64,000 nt of DNA from Marvania coccoides (lineage: Eukaryota; Chlorophyta; Trebouxiophyceae; Chlorellales; Chlorellaceae). The stretch is taken from NCBI GenBank assembly GCA_963854735.1, contig OY978097.1, forward strand, positions 2,232,001-2,296,000, written 5' to 3'. Below, in pieces: positions 26,401 to 38,400 of this stretch. The notes beneath the pieces were generated by a model. It had not been told where the DNA came from, did not search any database, and worked only from the letters and a program-made list of their open reading frames with translations. Positions within the stretch are counted from its first letter, which is position 1. Every line of letters starts with the position of its first letter. Made by a program: the position numbers and the translations under genes.

Positions 26401-29400
26401 TGCGGGGCGCAGGGCTGCAGTACGGCCCAGAGTTCAGGCGCATGCGCAACGTCCACCTGGGCACCGACTCAGCGGTTGCTGCGCTGGGCGCTGCCGACGC
26501 TGACACCTCTTCAAGCGGATTCTTGGTGCACCCTGCGGCGCTGGACAACTGCTTCCAGCTAGGCGCTGTGGTGCGGGAAGACGGCGTGGGCGGCGAAGAC
26601 GCCTACGTGCCCGCCAGCCTGGCTGTGTATATAGTTGTTGCCCCGGTGCAGCAGACCGCCTCGGTTGGCGGAACAGCGCGCCGCAGCGCAGAATCCGCTC
26701 GCAAATCGTCCAAATCTACCTACAGAGACCACGCCATTCTGGACGCTCGTGGATTCGTTTTGGCTGCGCTGGAGGGCTTGGAGGCCAAGCCGCTGCAGGG
26801 CAAGGGCCGCTCCTCCGGCGCTCGCTCTGATGAAGTTGTTTCAGAAGACGACGTCACCTACGAGGTGCAGTGGTCCGTGCAATATCCTTGCACGGCCTCG
26901 GAAGAAGTTGCAGCAGCGGCACCTTCATCGCTGGCGCTGCGCAAAAACGCTTACCCCGTCGCTGCAGCAGGAGCCCTGCTGGCGGCTCTCCAAGGGGCCG
27001 TAGAAACTTCAGTTCAGTCGGTGCAGCTCCACACCTTGAGCCCCGTCGATGGTCCAGCTGCCGAAAACGCAGCGTTGTCGGCCCTTGCCTCTAACCAAGC
27101 TTGGGGCATGCTGCGCTCCTTTGCTGCCGAAGCTGCAGGAGTGAGCCACGGAGGCGTGCGCAGCGCAATTTCTGGCGCTCATATCTCTACCACATCGACC
27201 ACCATCGCTCTTTCCACGCAGCCAACTGCTGGCTCGTCCGACGGATACGGCGCCATCCACCAAGGCGGCGTGGGCCTGCGGGCAGCTCTGCAGCGCAGCG
27301 TCAGCGTCAAATCTGGCGGCGCGCGGTTCCACTGGATGCCCCGCCCTCGCGGAGCCTTCCGCAGCCTCGTTGCTGAGCCTCTGGCGGCCGGCAAGGCTGA
27401 TTGGATCGAGGTGCAGGTCAAGGCGGTGGGCATCAACTTCCGTGACGTACTCAACGTTTTGGGCATGTACCCAGGCGACCCTGGCAACCCCGGCGGCGAC
27501 TGCGCTGGTGTGGTGCTTCGGGCGCCTCCTGGCTCGCCGTTTGCCGCTGGAGACTTTGTGGTTGGCTTAGCAGCTGGCAGCTTGGGCAGCGTGGTTATGG
27601 CTTCTCCTCAAACCATCGTGCGCATGCCCACCGGGATGACCTTTGAAGAGGCAGCCACCACTCCCACCGTCTTCATCACCGTTGACACCGCTTTCAGGCA
27701 GGCGGCAGCGCTGCAGCCTGGGGAGACCGCGCTGGTGCATGCGGCTGCTGGAGGCGTTGGACTGGCAGCCATTCAGATGGTTTCATCTCTGGGAGGTAAA
27801 GTTATTGCCACCGCTGGAGGCCCGAACAAGCGCGTGTTGGTGCGTTCGCTGGGCGTTGAAGCAGCCCTTGGCTCCCGCGACACCGCTTTTGTGTCTGAGC
27901 TTGCTGAGCTTGGCGGCGCGGACGTGGTGCTCAACAGCTTGACCTCCAGCGGCATGGTGGCTGGATCTGTGGCTGGCCTGAAGCGCGGCGGTCGCTTCAT
28001 TGAGATCTCAAAGCGCGACATTTGGAGCCAAGCACGCGTTTCACAGGAACGTCCCGACATTTTGTACACCCTTGTTGCTGTGGATTTCCTTCCCGAGGCT
28101 GCCCTCAACGCTGCCCTCACCAGGGTGGCTGCTGGCGCAGCTGCCGGCGCCGTCAAGCCACTGCCGCTGGTGGGCCACAGCATGAACAGCGTGGCTGCTG
28201 CTCTCCGGCAAATGTCGCAAGCCCGCCACGTCGGGAAAATTGTGGCGAGGTCGCCTGCAATGTCTACGAATGCCCAGGGCAGCACCGATGGTTCCATCAT
28301 CATCACCGGCGGTCTGGGCACCCTCGGCAGCCAAATCGCAGACTGGTTGGCGCAGCACCAGGTCAAGAGCTTGGAGCTACTGAGCCGCACCGGCAAAGCC
28401 AGCGCCTCTGCCTCCCTGGAGCTGCAATCCAGCGCTCTGTTTGGAGCGCTGGTCACAATGGCAGCTCGCGACGCCTCAGAGGCAGAAGGACTGGCGGAAG
28501 CGCTGCATGGTCACCCCGAACGCACCGTGCAGGGCGTTCTCCACGCCAGCGGCGTTCTTTCTGACGCCACTCTCGCAGCGCAGCGCCTCCGCGGCCTCCA
28601 AACCGTCTTTGGGACCAAAGTTGAGGCAGCGATCGGTCTGCAGCGCGGCATCACCACCAGCCCCGCTCTCTTCAACGTATTCTTCTCTTCGGTGGCTTCC
28701 CTCCTTGGGTCCCCGGGTCAAGCCAATTACAGCGCAGCCAATGCAGCGCTGGATGCCTTGGCTGGCGCTGCCCAGCGGGCTGGATTGGACAGCACCAGCG
28801 TGCAGTGGGGTGCTTGGGCTGGAGCAGGCATGGCTGCGGGCGACGCCTCCACCGCTGCGCGCGTTGAGCGCACCGGCATGACGCTCCTTCAGCCGGCTCA
28901 AGGTCTGGGAGTTTTGGAGGGAATGCTGCTGGCCAGCAAGCCATCTGCCACCCCAGTGGTGGCTGTCAATGGCTTTGTGTGGCCCAAGCTGATGCAGCGC
29001 TTTGGAGCCCAGCCTCCAGCTCTTTTCTCAGAGTTTGCTCAAGCGGCCGACAAGAGTGGTGTCGCTGGCGGTGCTGCCGGCCGAAGCGCCGGAGCGGGCA
29101 CGCTGGCTGGTGTACCTCTCGCCGAAAGAAAGGCTGCGATTCATGAGCAGGTGGAGGATGCCGTGCGCACCATTGTGGGCGCTGAAATTTCACCGGACGA
29201 GCCGCTCATGGCCGCAGGCCTCGACTCGCTGGGAGCCGTAGAACTGAAGAACGCGCTGCAAAGCCGCATGGGCATGGAGCTCCCAGGTACCCTGGTGTTT
29301 GACTACCCCACCATTTCAGCTCTCACCGAGCACCTGGAGAGCCAGCTTCCAGCTGACGACCCAACAGCCGTAGCAGGAGACCTCGAGCTGCCCCCTACAG

Positions 29401-32400
29401 CAGCTCTGGCACCCTCTCGCGGCGCAGTAGCCTCAGGAGCTCTCGCCCTTTTGGGCGCTTCCACTCGCTCAGCCGTCCCTGGCGCCATTTTGTCTGGTGC
29501 CAGCGTGGACGCCATCACCCAAGTGCCACTGGATCGCTGGGATGTAGACTACCTGGCTCGGGGCGGGCCTTTGCCGGCGCGTTTTGGTGCCTATCTGCGC
29601 CATATCGATCTGTTCGACCTCTCGCTGTTTGGTCTTTCCACTTCAGAGGCTGAGCTGATGGATGCCCAGCAGCGCATCCTCCTGGAGGGCTCGTACGAGG
29701 CAAGTAATCGTACTAGGCAATCGTTAATCAATACTTTCTTTTCCTTGAATTGTCTTAAATACTTTAAATTTCTTTTATAAGTATTAAATCTTGAAAATTC
29801 CCTACCTTGATGGAATTATTTGCAGGCTTTGGTGCAAGCACGGCACGGCACCGCTCGCTCCTCAGACGTGGCTGTGGCTGTGGGAATCGCATCTGCAGAG
29901 TACAACAACCACGTAGTTGCAAGATTCACCACCGGCGTAAGCGCCTACTCCGCCACAGGCGGCGCCCTCAGCGCTGCAAGCGGCCGAGTCTCCTACACCT
30001 TTGCCTTCAAGGGCCCGGCGCTGAGCGTGGACACCGCATGCTCGTCCTCACTGGTAGCCACGCACGTAGCAGCTAATGCGGTGCAGGGTGGGGTCTCTTC
30101 AGCCGCGCTAACTGCTGGCATCGGTCTGCTGCTCAACTCCGATACCACAGCGATGTTCCAAAAGGCAGGAATGCTGGCACCCGACGGACGCTGCAAAACT
30201 CTGGACGCATCAGCTGATGGCTACGTGCGTGGAGAAGCTGCGGGCGTGCTGTTTTTTCAGAGGGGAGAAACAGCGCGCAGCAGATCCACTCCCATTATCG
30301 CGCTGCTGTGTGGCAGCGCTGTCAACCAAGACGGCCGCTCCAGCAGCTTGACTGCCCCCAACGGCCCAAGCCAGCAGGAGGTGGTCAGGACGGCGCTGGA
30401 GATGGGCAGCCTCATGGCGGGAGCGATGACCAACCTGCAGATGCACGGCACCGGCACCCCGCTGGGAGACCCCATCGAGGTGGGAGCTGCCAATGCGGCG
30501 TTGGTGGATGGCGTTGCCAGAGGGGCGCCCCTCTCCGCCAGCACAGCCAAGTCGTGGATAGGCCACACCGAAGCTGCTGCTGGCATCATGGGACTGACTC
30601 AAGCCGCTGTGGGGGTCTCTCGCATGAACAATCTCGGTAAGTTGTAATTTTAGAACTATTTTTTAGAGCCCTAATTTTCCTTAACGGACAAGTAATAATG
30701 TTTTTCTTCGTTACTTCATACCTCTTTATTGTTTTCATCCTGCTGTACAGCCATCATGCATTTGACGGCGGTAAACACTCACGTGCTCACCGTGCTGGAG
30801 ATTCAAGCTTCCAAGAGCGGCGGCAAGTCAGGCTGGCATGCTCCGCGCCAGCCTTCTGGCACAACGCTTCGTAGCGGCGCTGCCCTCACCGGTATCAGCT
30901 CATTTGCCTTTCAAGGCACCAACGCGCACGCTCTCATGCAGCAAAGTGCTGCGTATGCGGTGGTTGAGTCTTCCAAGCTCTCTTCTTGGGCTCACCAGAG
31001 GGTGTGGGTGGCTCCTCCGCCTTCAGCGTTGCTGCAAAGCGTACAGCCCGGCGCCGCCGTTGAAAGGGGACAGCGCAAGCAGATCGCGTTTGAAGGCTCG
31101 CTCACCGCTCCTCGCGTCGCGTTCCTGAGGGACCACGTCATCAAGGGGTTGTCCATTGCACCGGCAGCGACCTTCTTTGAAGCCGTCGCTTCTGCCACAG
31201 GGTTGCTCCTCAACGCCGCCGAGCTTCCTAATATGTCACTCTCAGGGGCGGTGTTTGTCACCCCCATGATTATTGCCTCCCAGAAGCAACTTGTGGCTCC
31301 CACAATCGTGTGCACCGTTAACCTCGCTGCCGGTGCCATTGAGGTGGCATCCCAGCGCAATTCCACCGTTTCCAACCGCCCCAGGGCCCATTTCTATGCT
31401 GCCATGACCACTCTCCGTGCCACGCCTGTCCCGGCAGCTAGCGGCATGCGCAGCAAGGCATTTGGCGCCTGGCTCTTGCCTAAACTACCTGCAAAGGTTT
31501 CCACTGCTGCAGCGCTGGCGGTGGTTGAGGCAGACGTCGAGAGCGGCAGCTTCCAGGTGCATCCTGCTGCATTTGAAGCTTCGTCTTGCATCTGCGCAGC
31601 CCACCCCTCGGTGGACATCACTCGTCTTCGCGTCGCTGCCAGGGTGGAAGCCGCTGTGCTTTCCACGCTTACGCCAACCTCAAACGTGGAAACCACCACA
31701 TGGGCGTCTGGAACTCCCGCGAACCGCGGCAAACTCAACATTAACAAGCTGCTGTCCACCGGCAAAAAGTCAGCCGCTGTGGCCTCCCTCGAGGGCGTTG
31801 AAATGCGGCGCCTGGTCATGGAGCGCCCTGCCATGCAGCAACCAAGGTTTGTGTTTTTTTGTTTTTTGTTTTGAATTTAACACATTGATAAATTCGACTT
31901 GTATATTTAACTTTTTAACTTTTTAATTGCAGGACACCAAGGACTCCAAGCGGTATTGCTGTCACCCCGCGCAGCCCCCATACCCCCGTCGTCCTCTTCG
32001 GCGATGGGCTCAGCCCTCGCTGGGAGGGCGGCGCCGGTCACTTCACCTATGAGGTGGTGGCCTCCCCCAGGGGCGGCGCTTCTGCCGATGTCTTTGCCCC
32101 TGCGTTTGACCCAGAAGCGCTGCACGCTCTGGTGGCAGAATCGGTGCTCTCCATTGTCGGGGTGGCTGTCCCTGACGATCAGCCCCTCATGGAGGCCGGC
32201 ATTGACTCGCTGGGTGCCACAGAGCTGCAGCAAAAGCTAGCAGACGCGCTCGGCATTGAGCTGCCCTCCACCCTGGTATTTGACTACCCCACCATCGATG
32301 CGATGACCGAGTTCTTAGGCCAGAAGATGGGCAACGTCGCCGCTGTGGAGCCGGCCTTCGGACCTTCTGCTGCACTTTCCGCTGCGGCTGCCGGCGGCAG

Positions 32401-35400
32401 CGCCCGAGTCGTGGCCATCGTGGCCGCAGCTGGGTACGACACGACCCTGCAAGACTGGAAACGCGGAGACGCCACCTCCTGCGTGCCTTTCAGCCGCTGG
32501 GACGTTGACTCAGCGGCGCTGAGTCGAGGCGTCGACGGCGGCATGGCTGTTCAATTTGGAGTCTTCATGCAAGACGTTGAGCTCTTCGACTCCGAGGTTT
32601 TCAATGTCATGCGCACAGAAGCCCTGGGCATGGACCCCCAGCAGCGGCTGCTGATGCACTCAACGTTTGAAGCGCTGACGTTTGCAGCCGGCAGCATCGG
32701 CCCTGCCGCTTTCGCCGGCCGCTCCGTCGGATCCTACGTGGGCATTGCTGCCACCGACTACGAGGCACTCAGCCAGCGCAGCAGTGTTCCCATCAGCCCC
32801 TTCTCATTCACCGCTGCTTCGCCCAGCGTGGCCAGCGGGCGGCTGTCCTACGCCTTTGGCCTTCGCGGCGCAGCTGTCAGCATCAACACGGCGTGCTCAG
32901 CGTCCCTGGTGGCGGCGCACATGGCGTGCACTTCCTTCAGGGAGTCTTCGGCGGAGGCTGCCGTCGTTTCCGGCGTGCTGCTCTGCCTGGTCCCCGAGTC
33001 AACGCTGATGCTCACCACAGCGCAAATGCTGGCGAGTGACGGCCGTTCCAAGACTATGGATGCCTCAGCGGACGGGTACGTCCGAGGCGAAGCATGCCGA
33101 ACGCTGGTTTTCCGTCAGGCTTCGCTGTTGGGAGCTGATGAGCAGCCCCTGGGCTTCGTTGCTGGCTCTTCGGTGAATACCAATGGGCGTGCCAGTTCAC
33201 TGACTGCGCCCAACGGCCCCGCGCAGCAGCTGCTGCTGCGCGAGGCGTGGTACGCTGCGGGAGTGCGTGCCGGAGATGTCAGCGGTCTGCACATGCACAG
33301 CAACGGTACCGCCCTGGGCGATCCTATCGAAGTCGGCGCTATCTCGGCCGTGGCCCTGGTGAGTTGAATTTTTTATTTAAAAGTAATAGAATGTACAAAA
33401 TAGAATTTAAACCCTGTAATTTTTTCATGTATGTGCATGCAATACAAACGACTACCTGATTCTTTTTCCTTCGAAATTTCATTTGTACCCGCAGGAGGGG
33501 CGGCAGAAAGGAGACCCCTTCCTGTTCTCCACCACCAAGGGCTTTTCTGGCCACCAAGAGTCCGCAGCGGGCGCAGTGGGTCTCATCGAGGCGGTGCAGT
33601 TGGTGCAGCGTCAATCGGTGGCCCCAGCTCTGCACCTACGCCACCTTAACCCTCACGTGCACGGCAGCTTGGCGCACCACAGCGTGTCTATTGCGCGCGG
33701 TGGACCGTTTGCTGCTCCTACAAAGCAAGCCGACGGGCGGATGCTCATCGGCATCAGCTCATTTGGCGCGCAAGGCACCAACGCGCACGCGTTGGTGAGC
33801 GGCACAGGCGCTGCAGCCACGCTCCTTGCTTCCTTCTCGGGCTCCGCGTCCACTGCGGTGCCCTGGAAGGCAGTGCGCTGTTGGGTGGCCCCTCGGGTGC
33901 AGTCCCTTCTTTCCACCTCCTTGGTGCGCAAACGCACCAAATCCAGCGGTGCGGGTGTCACCACTTTCACCGTCGACCTCAAGTCCCCCCGCATGGCGCA
34001 GTTCTGGCAGTACCATGTCCCGCAGCGGCAGTACATTCCTGCGGCCCTGCTGCTGGCCATGGCGGCTGCAGCCCCCGCGGCACTGGTCACCGAAGAGCTG
34101 TCTTCATCTTCCGCGCTGCTGGGTGCCACCCTCGCTGCCCCGCTGCCGCTGCCCACCCTCAGGAGAAATCCTGCTGCCGGCAGCGGTGCGGTCATTGAAC
34201 TCACCGTGAAACCAGCTATGGCCACCATGGAAATGATATTCATGCAGCAAAAAGTGCTGGCGTGCAGGCTTGGCAGCGTCAAGGTGGCTTCCCCCAGCGC
34301 TGAGCGTGATTTCTTCCCGACTTGGGACAGCAACGCTGTGAGGGCCATTTTCAGCGGCGCATTGGCTGCTAGCACTCCTCAGGAACGCGCGGTGGTTAGC
34401 GTCGCTGCTTGTTTGGACACTGCTGAAGCTTCCAGCTGCGTTGTTCACCCTTCGCACTTGGATGCAGCCATCAGCCAAGTGGCGCTGTGCCTGCCTCCTG
34501 GGGGCACCGCTCCCGCCACCTGGGTGCGCAGCGTGGCAGCCATGGTGCTGCCCTCTGACTCTGTAACCGCAGCTGGAACGCAGTTCCTCAGCTCAGTCTC
34601 TCACGATGAAGAGGGCTGGGCTGTGGGCCGAGCCAGGCTTGGCCTGGCCTCTGGCGGCGCTATGGAGCTGCAAGGCATCGCGGTTGGCGAGCACGACCTC
34701 CCTCCCACCTCTCCTGGCCCCTCCAGCCTGTCTACTGCCTCTACTACTGCGGCGCAACAAGCTGCCATAGAAGAGCCGGCAGAAGACGAGGAGGAAGGCC
34801 GGCTCCCTGCCGACCACCCTCTGCTGGCAATGTCGGAGGAGGAGCGCATGATGCACCTCCAGGCACAGGTAAACCGCACACCTGCTATTAAGCAATTTAT
34901 TTGCCCCACCTCGAAATTTGTCTACTCCACTCAACTTTTGATTCAAAATATAACCTCTATATTATTATTATTTTTTCCGCAAAGGTCATGGCCGAGGTGC
35001 GCAACGTAGTGGGCCACCCCATCCACCCCGAAGAGCCTCTGATGCAGGCTGGCCTGGATTCGCGCGGTGGCATGGAGCTGCGGCGCACCCTGGCCGAGGC
35101 CTTGAACATGCAGCTGCCGGTGACGCTGCTGTACGACTACCAGAGCATCGATGCCATCGTCGAGTACATCAACTCGGCTGCGGTGGAGGCAGCTTTAGGA
35201 GTCAAGGAGCGCCCGGCAGGTGGCAGCGACTCAGAGGACGAAGAGGGTGAAGGCGCGGGCCGGAGGTCACACAGGGGCGCTGCTCAGGGCTCCATGGTGG
35301 TTTCTTTGCAGCCGCAGACCTCGAAGCTCCTCAAGACTCTGCGCCCTCCGCCACAGCAGCGGCCGCTGTTCTTGGCTGCACCTGGTGTGGCCAACGCGCA

Positions 35401-38400
35401 GTCTGCCTACTTCTCCTTCTCCATGTTCCTCCAGGTCAGTAACTATTTATGGTTTTAATTAACATTTTCGTTGCTATCATGCTTTTCTACCAACCAACGA
35501 TTCTTTCCCTTATTTTTTTTGCAGTGGAGCACCCAGCCAATTTATGTGCTGGACAAAGACAACGACCTCAACCTCCAGCAGCTTGCACTTCAAAATGCTG
35601 CCGACATCGTGGCCATCTGCCCTGAAGGCCCCTACCTCGTGGGAGGCCACTCGTACGGTGGCGCTGTCGCCGTTGAGATTGCCATGGTGTTGGAGAGTTG
35701 GGGCAGGGAAGTCGGCCTCGTGCTGGTGAGAGAAATATATATAAACGTTTAATTGAATTTTTGGAGTCGTAAAATGTTGCAAAATCATAAAAAATCACCC
35801 TGCTTTTTGTTTTTTAGATCATGGACACGCCGCTGACGGAACAGATCCGTCCTGGCCAGCCTCAGTCCACTGAAGCAACCGATGAAGACTGCCTGGAGCT
35901 CATGGAAATGATTCTAGGTGCTCTCGGTCGCGATGCTCTGGGCATGGGCTCCTCAATTGCCCACCCCAAGCAGAGCGACGAGTGGAAGGGCATGACGGTA
36001 AGATAAGAAAACCGGCGGGGAAAAAATATATATTTAAATGGTTCATTTTTTTAAATATATTTATTAAAATTGTAGCACATTATTTGATTTTAATATTCAT
36101 AAAATTCTCAATTTTCCCGTTTGCAGATGGACCAGCGCTTTGAGTTCTTTGCCCCCATCTGGCGCGTCATGCGCGACTCCAACATGTCTGTGGAGGAGGT
36201 CAAGGAGCAGGTGTCGTACGTGGCCCTGGTCACCAAGCAGGCCTCCCAGGTGTCCGACCTTCGCAGCCACACCTATGCTGCCCCGCGCGTCAAGTCCCCC
36301 ATCGTCTACTTCCGCGGCATGACCCCTGGAGTGTGCACCTACTTCGACGACCGCAAGGGCCCTGATGTGCCCGCCCCGCACGGCGCCTGCTGGTACTCTC
36401 GCTGCGATGATCTCCGGGTGGTGGACGTCCCAGGCGACCACTTCTCGCTGCTGCGCCAGGGCGAAGAGGACATGAACGTCCTGGTAACGGCGCTTAAAAT
36501 GGTGCTGGGTCCCTTTGGCTGGGCGGAAACCACCCGGCGCGAGGACAAGACCGCCTACGCTGTGTCCACCGAGGAGATTCAGGATATCGATGCCTACCTG
36601 TCAAAGATGGGCGTCAAAGACCCCTCCATGCGCCAACGCCTGGAAACCGCCATGCCGTACGCGTCCTCCGACAAGGTTGGCTCCGCCCTGGCGGCAGCTG
36701 CCACCAAAGATCCGGTCGCTGCTGTCAATGCTGCAGCCAAGCAGGCGCTGCGCAGCGCCAAACATGAAGCGGGGACTTCTTCCATGCGCATGGAGCCTAT
36801 CGTGGTTGTGTGCGGCGACGCCAACGGGTCTCTGGGAGGCCTGGAGGGCGTGCTGGTGGCCGTGACGCTCCCAGTGTTTGCGGTGCGGCTGCCGCTGGAC
36901 GACGAGCTTTGGGAGTCTGTGGACGTGCCTGAGCTCGCGCTGGTGGCGGTCAAGTCGCTGGCGCGCGCGCTGCCCCCTGGCGTGACAGGTCCTTTGATCC
37001 TGGCAGGCGTTGGCTTTGGCGGCGTGCTGGCCCACGAAATGGCGCTGCAGCTGGACGCAGCCACCGACCGCGTGGCCTCTCTGGTGCTGTTCCAGGGGGC
37101 GCACGTGGTGTCCAACCCCGGCGCCGCCCTGAGCTGGCTGCCAGCGCAGCAGCGGCAGGACGCGTGCCAGGTGGGCGCGGCCATCTACCCCGCCATTGTG
37201 GGCGCTGCTGGCGCCAAAGCCCCCTCCATGGACGCGTTCGTGGCTCGCCTGGCCAGCATTTCTGGGTTTGAGGCGCAGCTGGACTACGTGGCGTCGTTCA
37301 AGCCCAAGGATGAAACTTCTGCTGCCTGGGACAAACGCATTGACGAGGCCCTGGCCAGGTTGGGCTACTACAAGACCATCGCAGAGAGCTACGCCCCGCG
37401 CGACATCTTCCCGGGTCAAACCCTCATCTTCACGGAGCCTGGGTCCACCGGAAACAGCCTCGCAGACGGCGGCCCTGGCGGCGCATGGCGCAGCATCAGG
37501 TTCCTGGTGCAGCCGGCCTCCGTGCACGCCTTGTTCTCACAGCAGGTGCCTGCCTCGGCAGCATCCCTGGAGGAGCAGCTGCGGGCGTCGGTGGCACGGC
37601 GGGCGGAGGCAGAGGAAGCAGCCTCAGGCACCTCGGCACTGAGCTTGATGTCCCCTCGCATGGACTTTTTGCCTGCGCCACGCGCTGCACCCCTCAACGG
37701 CGCCGTTCCTGACTCCCCCAGCGCCGCCACCGTGTGCATGGTGCTGTCTATGAACCGGCTGTGCCCCGAGCGCCGCTACATCCTGCGCCGCTCCGGCCGC
37801 ACCGTCGCTGCCTCCACCCAGCTGATGGCCACCCCTCCAATCACCCGGATGCCGCTGTGGATGGTGCACACCGAGCGCGGCGACATCAGCGCGGCGCAAA
37901 AGGAACTGGCAGCAGCGTTGCCCATGCCGACGTACGGCCTGGCGCTGGGCCCCGACGCCGACCAGTGCGAGTCCATCACCGAGCTAGCAGCCTCCTACTG
38001 TGCTGCGGTGGTGGAGATGCAGCCGTCTGGGCCTTACCTGCTGATGGGTACAGGAATTGCCGGTGCCAGCATCGCTCACGCCATGGCAGCCCACATGCAG
38101 GCCGAAGGCCGCTCTGCCGCGCTGGTGGTGCTAGATGGGTGCCTGGGAGTGCCTGCCGTGCCCCTGCACGACGCCACCTGGTACGCGCTGTTTTACCTGC
38201 TGCGCGAGATCGGGTCGCTGCATGGCGGCATTGGCGAGTTTGTGGACTACGTCAGAGGCGCGGGATCGCCGCAGCAGCAGCTCAAGCTCATCTCTTCGTT
38301 CAAGCCCGAGGATCTGGGTATCCCGCCAGAGGCCTGGGACGCGGCAGTGTACGCCACACTGGACCGCTCTGCGGCGCTCAAACGGCTGCAGCGGGCTGCT

